A stretch of DNA of 64,000 nucleotides, taken from assembly GCA_045863035.1 (NCBI GenBank), contig BTUV01000007.1:1-64000 (forward strand), read 5' to 3'. The DNA comes from H2-BAC3 sp045863035 (GTDB taxonomy: Bacteria; Bacteroidota; Ignavibacteria; Ignavibacteriales; Ignavibacteriaceae). Below the pieces are notes generated by a model. That model saw nothing but the letters and a program-made list of their open reading frames with translations. It made no database searches and was not told the DNA's origin. Below are positions 35,267 through 43,825 of the stretch, in pieces. Position 1 is the first letter of the stretch. Each line of letters begins with the position of its first letter. The position numbers and the translations under genes were made by a program.

Positions 35267-36661
35267 TTATTCTCCTGTAACCTGATTAATATATTGTTCC
35301 ATCTTCATTCCCCGCGAACCCTTAAATAAATAGAATGCTTTTTCAGTTCTGATACTTTTCAGATATTCGCTCAGCATTTCACTTTTTTCAAAGTAAACAA
35401 TGGTTTTCTTTTTGTCGCTCAGTGCTTTAAACAAGTACTTCATGTTTACGCCCGTAAGAAGTACTTCATCAATGTCAAGTTTTTTAATAAGCGGAGCCAG
35501 TGCTTTGTGCAGCTTTTCTGCCTGCTCTCCAAGTTCAAACATATCTCCAAGCACGGCAATTTTTTTCATACCGGTGTCCATGCTGCCAAGAAGTTTCAGC
35601 GCTGCTTCCATTGAGTTCGGGTTAGCATTATACGTATCATCAATAATTATCTTATTACCGCTTTTGATCAGCTCAAGCCGGGAATGTGCCGGTTTAACCT
35701 TTTTAATACCTTTCGAAATCAGTTTCTCAGGCAGCCCCGCGCTGTGCGCAAGTGCAACAGCCGCGAGCAGATTACCAAGACTGTGCTCGCCCAGCAGAGG
35801 CATGGTAAATTCTGTTTTCAGCTTTCTTCCTGCAATCTTTGCCTTACGGTAAATGCTGTTTTGATGTTTAAGCTCTTTGGCGATATATACTGCTTTGTGC
35901 TTTGTACTGAAGGTTACCGCGTCCTTATATTTTTTCAGAAGTCCGCTCAGCAATAAATCATCAAGATTCAGAAAAACCTGTCCTCCTCTTGCCGCGGTGT
36001 ATCTGAATAACGCTTCCTTCTCTTTCAGTACGCCTTTTCTGTTTTTCAGGTACTCAAGATGACTGTCACCAATAACTGTTATCAGCGCCAAATCTGGCTG
36101 TGCAATAGATGCGGTATAATCAATCTCGCCAAAGTGATTTGTGCCAAGTTCAAGAACAAGCATTTCTGTTTCTGCATCACAGCGGAAGATTGTAAGCGGA
36201 ACACCAATATGGTTATTGTTATTAGCCCGCGTGCTTACTGTCTTATATTTTGTGCCCAGCAGAGTGCTCAGAATGTCCTTGGTAGTTGTTTTACCGTTGC
36301 TTCCGGTAATACCAATAACCGTCGCGCGTAATTTGTTTCTTCTGATGAGTGCAAGTGAGCCAAAAAACTTTGTTGTATCATTTGTTACAATAAAATGTGT
36401 GTCACCCGGTTCAACCGAAGCAAGCGCAAATGATTCATCAACCGCAACATATTTTGCTCCTGCGCTAATTGCATCAGGTATAAACCTGTGACCATCATGC
36501 TTCTCACCCTTCAGCGCTATATACAATGAACCTGCTGTAATGGTTCTTGTATCAATTGATACGGTATCAATGATATATTCCTCAGAACCTGAAAGCAGCC
36601 GTGTCTCCGGAATTGCGAGCAACTCCTCACCGTAAATCTTTATGTCAGGTTTCTTAGCCAT
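35267..36661 (-). CDS. murF: UDP-MurNAc-tripeptide--D-Ala-D-Ala ligase
   Basis: The 464-residue Mur ligase has GITGSNGKTTTKDIL as the ATP loop, VLELGTNHFGEIDYT and DDTYNANPNSMEAAL, all typical of MurF. It adds the D-Ala-D-Ala dipeptide. No ddl gene lies in the cluster, so the dipeptide enzyme must be elsewhere. It overlaps murE by 8 nt. Confidence 0.97.
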   Translation of the reverse strand: MAKKPDIKIYGEELLAIPETRLLSGSEEYIIDTVSIDTRTITAGSLYIALKGEKHDGHRFIPDAISAGAKYVAVDESFALASVEPGDTHFIVTNDTTKFFGSLALIRRNKLRATVIGITGSNGKTTTKDILSTLLGTKYKTVSTRANNNNHIGVPLTIFRCDAETEMLVLELGTNHFGEIDYTASIAQPDLALITVIGDSHLEYLKNRKGVLKEKEALFRYTAARGGQVFLNLDDLLLSGLLKKYKDAVTFSTKHKAVYIAKELKHQNSIYRKAKIAGRKLKTEFTMPLLGEHSLGNLLAAVALAHSAGLPEKLISKGIKKVKPAHSRLELIKSGNKIIIDDTYNANPNSMEAALKLLGSMDTGMKKIAVLGDMFELGEQAEKLHKALAPLIKKLDIDEVLLTGVNMKYLFKALSDKKKTIVYFEKSEMLSEYLKSIRTEKAFYLFKGSRGMKMEQYINQVTGE

Positions 36662-38123
36662 TACCCAGCGCTTTCTTCACTTCCGCGGCATCTGAGAAAT
36701 ATAGTTTCTCTGTTCCAATGGTAATAGTCTCCTCATGACCTTTTCCGGCCACAAGTATAACACTCCCCTCCGGTGCATCTGCTACAGCGCTATGAATTGC
36801 ATTCCGCCTGTCAGCTATCATTTTAAAATTGTCTGACTTAATACCCGCGGCAATATCTATTAAAATTGCGTCCGGGTCTTCTAATCTCGGATTATCATTA
36901 GTAAGTATAACCTGTGTACTCAGTTGAGCGGCAATCGCCCCCATAAGAGGACGTTTTCCTTTGTCCCGGTTTCCGCCGCAGCCGAATACGGTATATATTA
37001 AACTGCCCGGTGCAATCTCCCGGATGTTTTTGAGTGTCTTTTCAAGACTGTCAGGGGTGTGAGCGTAATCAACAATCACCGTCTTTCCCGGTCCGGTATA
37101 TACCTCAAATCTTCCCGGTACCTGGGGTATTTTGCGCAGTGCATCGGTAATGATTTCCGGCTTTATCCCCTGCAGATGAGCCGCAGCGAAGGCCGCTGCT
37201 GCATTATACGCGTTAAACTCCCCTTTAAGACCTGTTTCAATTTTATAAGTTTCGTTGCCAAGTGTCAGTTCAAATCCGGTTCCGCTCAGTGAACAGTTCA
37301 CGGCATCAATCCTGTAATCCGCTTCCGGATGCTTTCCGTAGCAGTATCTGTTCGCGGTTGTGTCAGCGGCCATGCTTTCACCAAATTCATCATCCGCGTT
37401 ATATATTGCATATCCGCTCGCGGGCATCATATCAAAAAGTTTTTTCTTCGCGCGGAAATAGTTTTCCATATCACTGTGATAATCCAGATGATCCTGACTC
37501 AAATTCGTAAAGATAGCCGCCTGGAAATGCATCGCTGAAACACGCTCAAGGGCAAGCGCGTGTGATGAAACTTCCATAACCGCGTGTGTGCAGCCGTTTC
37601 CGGTCATATCGAAAAGCATTCTGCTTAAATCTGAAGACTCCGGCGTTGTAAGCTGCGACTGCCGGGATATCTTTCCGTCATACGTCTCAATCGTGCCGAT
37701 AAGTCCGGTCTTCTTACCTGCATGCTCAAAGATGGTTTTCAGTATATATGTAACTGTGGTCTTTCCGTTCGTTCCGGTCACTCCTGTAAGCGCAAGCCGC
37801 TCGGAAGGATTTTTGTATAAATGATGCGCGCCGAGAGCAAGTGCATACCTGGAGTTTGCGACAACAATTTTAGCTGTCTTCGAATGAAGATATATTTCAT
37901 CCGGTATGGCATTTGCATCTTCAACAATCACCGCAATTGCGCCTTTGCTGATGGCCTCGGTAATGTGTCTGTGACCGTCTGATGTTTCACCCTTAATAGC
38001 TACAAATACGCTGTTTGCCTGTACCTTGCGTGAGTCATACCAGATTGATGAAACATCTTTCCTCTGAACCTCGCCGGTTACTGACTGCACTCGCAGCCCG
38101 TTAAGAAAATCAGTTAATTGCAT
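36654..38123 (-). CDS. murE: UDP-MurNAc-L-Ala-D-Glu--meso-DAP ligase
   Basis: The 489-residue Mur ligase has GVTGTNGKTTVTYIL as the ATP loop and VMEVSSHALALERV. The amino-acid recognition motif is DNPRLEDP, the form tied to meso-diaminopimelate; Lys-adding enzymes differ here. A DAP-type wall fits a Gram-negative cell. Its ATG overlaps the ftsI stop (TGATG). Confidence 0.97.
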   Translation of the reverse strand: MQLTDFLNGLRVQSVTGEVQRKDVSSIWYDSRKVQANSVFVAIKGETSDGHRHITEAISKGAIAVIVEDANAIPDEIYLHSKTAKIVVANSRYALALGAHHLYKNPSERLALTGVTGTNGKTTVTYILKTIFEHAGKKTGLIGTIETYDGKISRQSQLTTPESSDLSRMLFDMTGNGCTHAVMEVSSHALALERVSAMHFQAAIFTNLSQDHLDYHSDMENYFRAKKKLFDMMPASGYAIYNADDEFGESMAADTTANRYCYGKHPEADYRIDAVNCSLSGTGFELTLGNETYKIETGLKGEFNAYNAAAAFAAAHLQGIKPEIITDALRKIPQVPGRFEVYTGPGKTVIVDYAHTPDSLEKTLKNIREIAPGSLIYTVFGCGGNRDKGKRPLMGAIAAQLSTQVILTNDNPRLEDPDAILIDIAAGIKSDNFKMIADRRNAIHSAVADAPEGSVILVAGKGHEETITIGTEKLYFSDAAEVKKALGNG

Positions 38124-40144
38124 CAGCTTCCCTCCCTGAACTGATGTGAACCCTCAAACACAACCATTTGACCCGCCTTCACTCTGCTTTCGGGTGCTAT
38201 ACTTTGTCTTACAATGCGCCCATGTCCGTGAATTTTGAACTGCAACTTCATCTCACCGCAGATTTGCAGAGCTTCGCGCACTGAAAGGCCGGTCAAATCA
38301 GGCATTATGGTCTTTCTGATTTTGATCTCCCCGGCTTCCTTCATTGGTATATACTCAGAGGAAGTGATATCATTCTTCGCAAAGGTAAATTGAATTTGCT
38401 CTTCTTCTGCCGGTTCGTCTTTCATGCCGCCATTAAGAAGCTCCGGCCTTTTTTCAATAATCCTTAACGCAATTTCTCTGAATATCGGCGCTGCTACCTC
38501 TCCGCCGGTATATGCACCTTTTCCGCCGGACTCTGCAACAACCAGCAGGATATATTCCGGACTTTCAGCAGGAAAGAATCCGATAAATGAAGAATTATAT
38601 TTCTCTGTTGAATACTTTCCGCCAACCATGCTGCGTGAAGTTCCGGTCTTACCGCCAACGCGGATTCCTTCAATAATCGCCTTTTGTCCGGTTCCTTTTT
38701 CAACCGCGCTGATAAGCAGGTTTCTCATTATTCCTGATGTCTTTTCCGTATATACGCGTCTTATCTCTTTCACCGGATAGTCCGTATCCATGCTTCCGTC
38801 CGGATTGAGCAGCGATTTTACGATCCTCGGTTCATATAATATACCGCCATTAATAATCGCGGAATATGCAGTGATAAGCTGAATTGCCGACACACCAATT
38901 TCATATCCATAAGAAAGTGATGACTTGCTGATTTTGCTCCATGAATCAGGACTTTTCAGCAGACCTTTTGTCTCAGCAGGAAGTTGTATATTAGTCTTGC
39001 TTCCGAATCCGAGCTTTCTTAAATCTTCATAAAACTCCTGATCATCGGTTCTCTGTACCAGTTTTATGGTACCAACGTTACTTGACCTGACCAGTATATC
39101 ACTCACCGAGAGCATGGGATAAGGGTGAACATCCCTTATCACCACCCCTTTAAACGGCGAATAGACACCATTCTCAGTGTCTATTATTTCAGTAAGACTT
39201 GTTATTTTACCCCGCTCAAGCAGCGAGGCAAAAGTTACCCCCTTAAAAGTAGAGCCGGGCTCATATATATCAGTAATGCCGCTGTTCTTACGCACCCGCT
39301 TTTCATCTGAGGCGTAGTGATTCGGGTTAAAACCATCCGAGTTTGCGAATGCAAGCACCTCCCCCGTCCCCGGGTGCATGATAATTACCGTGGTTTTTAA
39401 TGACTTCGCCTTATCACCGGCTAAAATATCTTCAACCGATTTTTGAATTCCCTGGTCAATAGTAAGCACAACGCTTTTGCCCTGTACCGGAGGTATAGTC
39501 ATCTCCTCAATAACTGAAGCGATGCTACCCGACCGGTTTTTTCTAACTGACTGAACTCCCTCAACTCCGGCGAGCATTGTTTCAAATGAGTACTCAATTC
39601 CATCCTTCCCCTTTAGTGATTTCCGGTCAACATAACCAAGCACGTGAGAAGCAAGCTGACCATAATGATATATACGAGTCGGCTCATAAGATATTTTCAG
39701 TGGGCTGAGGTCAAGATTTTTCAGCGCAAGAACGGTGCTGCCGGTCAGTTTGCTTTCAAGCACTGCCTCAAATTTACCCGGCTTCATTTTTGCGTAGTAA
39801 TAGGAAGTATCTCTGCCCGTAACTTTACTGACACGTTTAATAATGTCATTTACTGATTTTTTGGTTAGCCCGCGGTAATTGAAATGCACGGTATAGTCCG
39901 CGCTGTTATATACAAGCAGGTTACCGCTCCGGTCATAGATCAGCCCGCGCTCTGGTTTCACCGGAACCGTGCCGAACTGCTGCCGTTTTGCGTCAAAAAG
40001 ATATTTTTCGTGGTTAACTATCTGCAGATCAACAAGAGTGAGCAGTATCCATACGAATAGTCCTCCGACCACCGCGATGGTTGCTTTGATCTTCAGCGCT
40101 TCCGGCGGAATGCTTCTAAACCACTCAATCACTTTTCTGATCAT
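38123..40144 (-). CDS. ftsI: Septal transpeptidase FtsI/PBP with a C-terminal PASTA domain
   Basis: The 673-residue class B PBP has one membrane helix (about 20-42), a dimerisation domain, and a transpeptidase domain with STFK (298-301), SSN (354-356) and KTGTS (499-503). Unlike E. coli FtsI it ends in a PASTA domain (about 612-670, beginning MPDLTGLSVREALQ), as in SpoVD- and PBP2x-like proteins. It cross-links septal peptidoglycan with FtsW. It overlaps the ftsL gene by 20 nt. Confidence 0.95.
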   Translation of the reverse strand: MIRKVIEWFRSIPPEALKIKATIAVVGGLFVWILLTLVDLQIVNHEKYLFDAKRQQFGTVPVKPERGLIYDRSGNLLVYNSADYTVHFNYRGLTKKSVNDIIKRVSKVTGRDTSYYYAKMKPGKFEAVLESKLTGSTVLALKNLDLSPLKISYEPTRIYHYGQLASHVLGYVDRKSLKGKDGIEYSFETMLAGVEGVQSVRKNRSGSIASVIEEMTIPPVQGKSVVLTIDQGIQKSVEDILAGDKAKSLKTTVIIMHPGTGEVLAFANSDGFNPNHYASDEKRVRKNSGITDIYEPGSTFKGVTFASLLERGKITSLTEIIDTENGVYSPFKGVVIRDVHPYPMLSVSDILVRSSNVGTIKLVQRTDDQEFYEDLRKLGFGSKTNIQLPAETKGLLKSPDSWSKISKSSLSYGYEIGVSAIQLITAYSAIINGGILYEPRIVKSLLNPDGSMDTDYPVKEIRRVYTEKTSGIMRNLLISAVEKGTGQKAIIEGIRVGGKTGTSRSMVGGKYSTEKYNSSFIGFFPAESPEYILLVVAESGGKGAYTGGEVAAPIFREIALRIIEKRPELLNGGMKDEPAEEEQIQFTFAKNDITSSEYIPMKEAGEIKIRKTIMPDLTGLSVREALQICGEMKLQFKIHGHGRIVRQSIAPESRVKAGQMVVFEGSHQFREGS

Positions 40145-40415
40145 TTCTAACTACTATAATTCCTAAAGTATCACTGTTCTTAATCATGCCAAGCTTTTCT
40201 ACGGCAAAAGGCACTACTGAGTCTTCAACGGTTATTGACTGATAATATCCAGTCAGTTTAAGATTTTTATTTCTGGCTATATTTATAGCTTCTTCTATTT
40301 TGAGCGAATCTGCTTCTTTCTTATCAACCGAGCGTTCGAAGGCCGCTTTAATAAGAATAAATCCGATGACCAGTATCACTGAAATAATAAGATGTACACG
40401 GAATGACTTAGTCAT
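40125..40415 (-). CDS. ftsL: FtsL-like septum protein
   Basis: About 96 residues with a single membrane helix near the N terminus (VHLIISVILVIGFILIKAAF) and a short extracytoplasmic segment. FtsL proteins are too variable for sequence proof; the call rests on size, topology and place between rsmH and ftsI. The ATG at 40415, with GGAAAG upstream, is preferred over one at 40445, which would lie deeper inside rsmH. The extracytoplasmic part has weaker coiled-coil character than E. coli FtsL. Confidence 0.75.
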   Translation of the reverse strand: MTKSFRVHLIISVILVIGFILIKAAFERSVDKKEADSLKIEEAINIARNKNLKLTGYYQSITVEDSVVPFAVEKLGMIKNSDTLGIIVVRNDQKSD

Positions 40416-41337
40416 TTGTTCTTTCCGCGCATCTGAGTTTAGCACTCCTCGCTCTGGGGTTCAGCTCAATCTCTTCTTCTGAGGGCTGCAATCCTTTCCT
40501 GGTGACCGGTTTCAGCCGCGGCTTTTTTCCGCAGACGCAAATCGGAAACGATGGCGGGCAAATGCATCCTTTTGCTTCCTCACGGAATAACTCTTTCACT
40601 ATCCTGTCCTCAAGCGAGTGATAGGTCAGTATGACCAGCCGCCCGCCCGGTTTGAGCAGATTCACAGATTTTTTCAGAAATCGCTCCAGCGTGCCCAGCT
40701 CATCATTGATATATATGCGGAGCGCCTGGAAGACTCTTGAGAGCGTTTTGTTCAGGAAGTTCGGCGGAGTGATTTTTTTGATGATGCCGGCGAGATCTTC
40801 TGTTGAAGTAATCTCTTTTGTTTCGCGGTATTGCACAATTTCTCTGGCAATTCTTCGTGAGTTCTTCTCCTCGCCAAAACGGTAAAGGATATCTGCTATT
40901 TCAACTGCATCCATGGTTTTTAGGATGTCGGCAGCATGCAACGGCAATGTTTTGTCAAGCCGTAAATCGAGGGGAGCTTTCATCCTGTAGGAAAAACCCG
41001 CCTCGGCAGCGTCAAGCTGATATGAAGAAACACCAAGGTCCGCAAACACACCGTTCAGGGTCTCCACTCCCTCGAGCCGTGTTACTGAATCAATTTTTTC
41101 AAAATTTACTTTATACCCCCTGACCCTTGAATCACCTCCGAAAACCTCAGAGCAGTGTGCAAATGCTGCCTCATCAGTATCAGTAAATATCATCACCCCG
41201 TCTTTTCCCAGTCGGCTGATAAACTCCTGCAAGTGCCCCCCAAACCCTGCCGTTCCGTCAAAATAGCTTCCGTCCGGTTCGGTTATCAGGTAGTCCGCAC
41301 ATTCCTTTGCCATTACCGGTCTGTGCTGCTCACCCAT
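40408..41337 (-). CDS. rsmH: 16S rRNA m4C1402 methyltransferase
   Basis: The 309-residue enzyme methylates N4 of C1402 in 16S rRNA. It has the family opening HRPVMAKECADYL, the SAM motif DGTAGFGGHLQEFI, GVFADLGVSSYQLD, the FLNKTLSRVFQALRIYINDEL stretch (split by one linker) and LVILTYHSLEDRIVK. It lies 1 nt from mraZ, as in most dcw clusters. Confidence 0.97.
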   Translation of the reverse strand: MGEQHRPVMAKECADYLITEPDGSYFDGTAGFGGHLQEFISRLGKDGVMIFTDTDEAAFAHCSEVFGGDSRVRGYKVNFEKIDSVTRLEGVETLNGVFADLGVSSYQLDAAEAGFSYRMKAPLDLRLDKTLPLHAADILKTMDAVEIADILYRFGEEKNSRRIAREIVQYRETKEITSTEDLAGIIKKITPPNFLNKTLSRVFQALRIYINDELGTLERFLKKSVNLLKPGGRLVILTYHSLEDRIVKELFREEAKGCICPPSFPICVCGKKPRLKPVTRKGLQPSEEEIELNPRARSAKLRCAERTND

Positions 41338-41338
41338 T

Positions 41339-41779
41339 TTATGATTTCAGAACTTGTTCTATAAGATCATCGTATGCAACCGCAGAGCTTCTTTCATACT
41401 CAGCATACACAGTCGGATCCCAGAATTCAATTTTTTCAATCGTGCCCATAATCAAGATTTCATCCTTTATCTCAGCATGCTCCAAAAGAAATTTCGGAAC
41501 GATGATTCTTGACTGCCCGTCCATTTCTTCCTCATCAGCATTGTGGGAAAGATATCTGAGCACCCGGTTATCATTTTGATTATATTCGTTAAGTGACTTT
41601 AATTTTGTTACGATTTTGTTGTTCCAGATATCGCGCGGATAGACGGAAATGCACGCATTACTCCCGCGGGTTAAAACCAGGGTGTTTTCAGCTTCCGGTG
41701 AGATAACTTTCCGGAGCTTTGCCGGAATTGCTACCCGCCCTTTGGCGTCTATCGTATGTCTGTATGTACCTTGGAACAT
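41339..41779 (-). CDS. mraZ: Transcription regulator MraZ
   Basis: The 146-residue protein has two SpoVT/AbrB-like halves: FQGTYRHTIDAKGRVAIPAKLR at the start and MDGQSRIIVPKFLLEHAEI near 90-110. In other bacteria MraZ forms a ring and binds TGGGN repeats in its own promoter to repress the dcw cluster. Matching repeats are present upstream. It is the first gene of the cluster. Confidence 0.95.
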   Translation of the reverse strand: MFQGTYRHTIDAKGRVAIPAKLRKVISPEAENTLVLTRGSNACISVYPRDIWNNKIVTKLKSLNEYNQNDNRVLRYLSHNADEEEMDGQSRIIVPKFLLEHAEIKDEILIMGTIEKIEFWDPTVYAEYERSSAVAYDDLIEQVLKS

Positions 41780-41791
41780 TTCTCCACTTTA

Positions 41792-41806
41792 TGGGATTTT
41801 ATGGGT
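41792..41806. promoter_or_regulatory. mraZ: MraZ box: paired TGGGN motif in the mraZ leader
   Basis: On the plus strand TGGGA (41792-41796) and TGGGT (41802-41806) are separated by 5 nt, the spacing reported for the E. coli MraZ box. It lies between the -10 element and the ATG of mraZ. Confidence 0.5.
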
Positions 41807-41821
41807 AAATCCCCCACCACA

Positions 41822-41850
41822 AAATAACTCAATTATGTTCCAAAAGTCAA
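41822..41850 (-). promoter_or_regulatory. Promoter of the mraZ division cluster
   Basis: On the minus strand TTGACT (complement of 41845-41850) and TTATTT (complement of 41822-41827) are 17 nt apart. The TGGGN pair lies downstream of it. Confidence 0.5.
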
Positions 41851-41904
41851 GAAAAAAGAAATTTTTCTTGTTTTTTTATTTTTGCAGTAGTTTTATACGT
41901 AAAG

Positions 41905-41995
41905 TGGGGCTTAGGTGGGGAATAATTTTGAGAGAAATGTTTCACAACCCGGTGGGGAAATTTCCCAAACGGTGATTTTGCTAAAAATGGTGGGG
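41905..41995. promoter_or_regulatory. Upstream cluster of TGGGG motifs
   Basis: Four TGGGG copies in one orientation occur at 41905, 41916, 41953 and 41991. The first two are spaced like helical repeats, 11 nt apart. They lie upstream of the mraZ -35 element and may be extra MraZ sites. Confidence 0.4.
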
Positions 41996-42081
41996 TAAAG
42001 TGGCGGAAAAAATTATGAATTCTGGAGTATGAATTATGAGGTTTGAATTATGAAATTCGTGTTTATAATCTGAGCATTCCC

Positions 42082-42181
42082 NNNNNNNNNNNNNNNNNNN
42101 NNNNNNNNNNNNNNNNNNNNNNNNNNNNNNNNNNNNNNNNNNNNNNNNNNNNNNNNNNNNNNNNNNNNNNNNNNNNNNNNN
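42082..42181. other. Scaffold gap of 100 N
   Basis: The run is exactly 100 N. A 55-bp tandem array begins right after it, so the assembly probably broke in that repeat. The real size is unknown. Confidence 0.95.
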
Positions 42182-42182
42182 G

Positions 42183-42384
42183 CCCCCTTAAATCAATCTG
42201 TGGAATCCCCTAATCCGCTTAATCCGCGATCGTAATTCCCCCTTAAATGAAACTGTTGAATCCCCTAATCCGCTTAATCCGCGATCGTAATTCCCCCTTA
42301 AATGAAACTGTGGAATCCCCTAATCCGCTTAATCCACTTAATCCCCTAATCCGCTTAATCCGCTTAATCCGCTTAATCCGCGAT
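42183..42384. repeat. 55-bp tandem repeat array with 9-bp sub-repeats
   Basis: Units start at 42183, 42238 and 42293, each opening CCCCCTTAAAT and holding CCCCTAATCCGCTTAATCCG. The third unit is stretched by extra copies of the 9-mer CCGCTTAAT. The last piece runs into the stop and final codons of the methyltransferase gene. On the minus strand every unit contains GATCGCGGATTAAG, a copy of that gene's end. Confidence 0.85.
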
Positions 42385-43584
42385 CAATTTAGCCATATAA
42401 AACCCATCAAACCCGCTACTCCCCGTTTTAACATGTTTCTCTTCAACTTTCTTAAAACCCCCTTCACCTTTCAGAAATTTCTCAATCTGCCGTTCATTTT
42501 CCTCCGGGAAAACAGAGCAGGTTGAATACACCAGAGTTCCTCCAGGTTTAACCATACCGGCATAATCATGTAGAATTTTCTGCTGTAACTCAATAAGTTC
42601 AGCGATTCTCTCCAGCGACAGTTTCCATTTCGCATCCGGATTGCGTCTAAATACACCCGAACCGGAACACGGCACGTCAAGCAGAACCTTATCAGCAGAC
42701 CCTGCCAAACGTTTAATTGCTTTAGTGGACTCAATCAATTTGGTCTCAATAATATCAACCCCGTTTCTTCTTGCGCGTTTTTTCAGTTCATCCAATTTCC
42801 ACTGAACCGTATCCATGGAAATTATCTTCCCCTTGTTTTTCATCAACGCCGCAAGATGAAGCGACTTTCCTCCACCGCCTGCACAGGCATCAATCACCCT
42901 TTCCCCGGGTTTGGGATCAACAAACAGTGAAATTAACTGAGAGCCGCCGTCCTGCACTTCAAACATTCCCTTTTTAAATGCTTCCGTTCTGAAAACATTT
43001 CCTCTCTCTTTCAGTTTCAGCAGATCAGCAGGCTGTTCAGTTCCATCATATATATCAGTTTCAATCCCTTCAGCCAAAAGAGCTTTAGCTGCTTCCTCCC
43101 TCGTTGCTTTAATCGTATTCACCCTCAGGAAAACATCAGCGGGGGTGTGTTGGTTTTTCATTTCCTCTTCCCATACCTCCCCGAGCTGTTCAAGCCCGTA
43201 GGTATCCAGCCAGTCAGGCAGGGAGTATATATACTTTCGTTTATTTACATCACCAAGGCGGCTTATGCAGCGGCTTACCCAGTCCGCATCATCAATCAGC
43301 GGTTGAGCATCAACCTTCCGGTGGAAGAAACTGGTCTGCACCAATTTTCTTAGGGCAGCATCACTGAAGTCCCCTTCCTCCCTTACGGCAGCAAAAGAGT
43401 AGAGCCGGTAATTGCGGATAACATCATACACAGCTTCAGCCACAAATCTGCGGTCACGCGAGCCGTATTTTTTGTTTTGTTTAAAGGAGCGCTCAAGTGC
43501 AATATCAGCAAGCTGATTCTGTTGAAAGATTTCTCTGAGAACCGAATAAACAGAGACGAGGAGATTAGGAAAGATTTTAATCAT
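42373..43584 (-). CDS. rsmB: RsmB/NOL1-family 16S rRNA m5C methyltransferase
   Basis: About 403 residues. An N-terminal NusB-like helical part (about 1-130) precedes a SAM methyltransferase domain with DACAGGGGKSLHLAAL, the catalytic-cysteine motif DVPCSGSGVFRRNPDAKW and the second cysteine block STCSVFPEENE. It makes m5C in rRNA, probably at C967 as in RsmB. The ATG near 43584 (MIKIFPNL) is chosen: a longer in-frame start at 43656 lies inside the terminator hairpin of the tRNA gene. The stop codon is embedded in a tandem repeat. Confidence 0.88.
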   Translation of the reverse strand: MIKIFPNLLVSVYSVLREIFQQNQLADIALERSFKQNKKYGSRDRRFVAEAVYDVIRNYRLYSFAAVREEGDFSDAALRKLVQTSFFHRKVDAQPLIDDADWVSRCISRLGDVNKRKYIYSLPDWLDTYGLEQLGEVWEEEMKNQHTPADVFLRVNTIKATREEAAKALLAEGIETDIYDGTEQPADLLKLKERGNVFRTEAFKKGMFEVQDGGSQLISLFVDPKPGERVIDACAGGGGKSLHLAALMKNKGKIISMDTVQWKLDELKKRARRNGVDIIETKLIESTKAIKRLAGSADKVLLDVPCSGSGVFRRNPDAKWKLSLERIAELIELQQKILHDYAGMVKPGGTLVYSTCSVFPEENERQIEKFLKGEGGFKKVEEKHVKTGSSGFDGFYMAKLIAD

Positions 43585-43633
43585 GATGTTACCAGTAAAA
43601 ATTCGTGCAATTCGTGGCATAATCTGCCCAAAC

Positions 43634-43656
43634 AAAAAAGCCCCAAATTGGGGCAT
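43634..43656 (-). terminator. Terminator after tRNA-Thr
   Basis: On the minus strand GCCCC-AATTT-GGGGC is followed by TTTTTT. It lies about 17 nt beyond the 3' end of the tRNA. Confidence 0.8.
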
Positions 43657-43672
43657 TTTGAGCGTTTTTCAG

Positions 43673-43744
43673 AGCCGACTATGGGAGTTGAACCCACGAC
43701 CTATTCATTACGAGTGAATTGCTCTACCACTGAGCTAAGTCGGC
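43673..43744 (-). tRNA. tRNA-Thr (anticodon CGU)
   Basis: On the minus strand the 7-bp acceptor stem GCCGACT / AGTCGGC, a D arm GCTC-AGTGGTA-GAGC, an anticodon arm ATTCA-CTCGTAA-TGAAT with anticodon CGT, and a T arm GTGGG-TTCAACT-CCCAT (one G-U pair) all fold. CCA is not encoded. It is followed by its own terminator. Confidence 0.95.
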
Positions 43745-43776
43745 TTTTAAGAATTCCGTATGAATAAACCGTACCG

Positions 43777-43814
43777 TATATACCGCACCCTGCTTTGCCA
43801 GGGTACGGTATATA
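43777..43814. other. Long hairpin downstream of the small basic protein gene
   Basis: TATACCGCACCCTG and CAGGGTACGGTATA pair over 14 bp with one G-T position and a loop of about 8 nt. It lies 12 nt beyond the stop at 43826. It may terminate or protect the transcript, although no U run follows. Confidence 0.5.
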
Positions 43815-43825
43815 TACAGACAAGG

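Larger units (their letters stand above)
41780..42081. other. mraZ upstream region up to the scaffold gap
   Basis: No gene is seen. The stretch holds the mraZ promoter, six TGGGN motifs and a short TATGAA tract (about 42015-42050) that is followed by TTATAATCTGAGCATTCCC (42063-42081) before the N run. Confidence 0.6.

Noticed and set aside
42183..42384. CRISPR-like array
   Set aside because: The units are direct tandem copies with no unique spacers, they contain a gene's stop codon, and no cas gene is present.
43585..43656. Longer N terminus for the rRNA methyltransferase
   Set aside because: The extra codons translate the tRNA terminator hairpin, so the internal ATG is the real start.
43477..43767. 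Open frame reading MGVEPTTYSL near its end
   Set aside because: It is the antisense translation of tRNA-Thr plus part of the methyltransferase gene, a well-known false protein.
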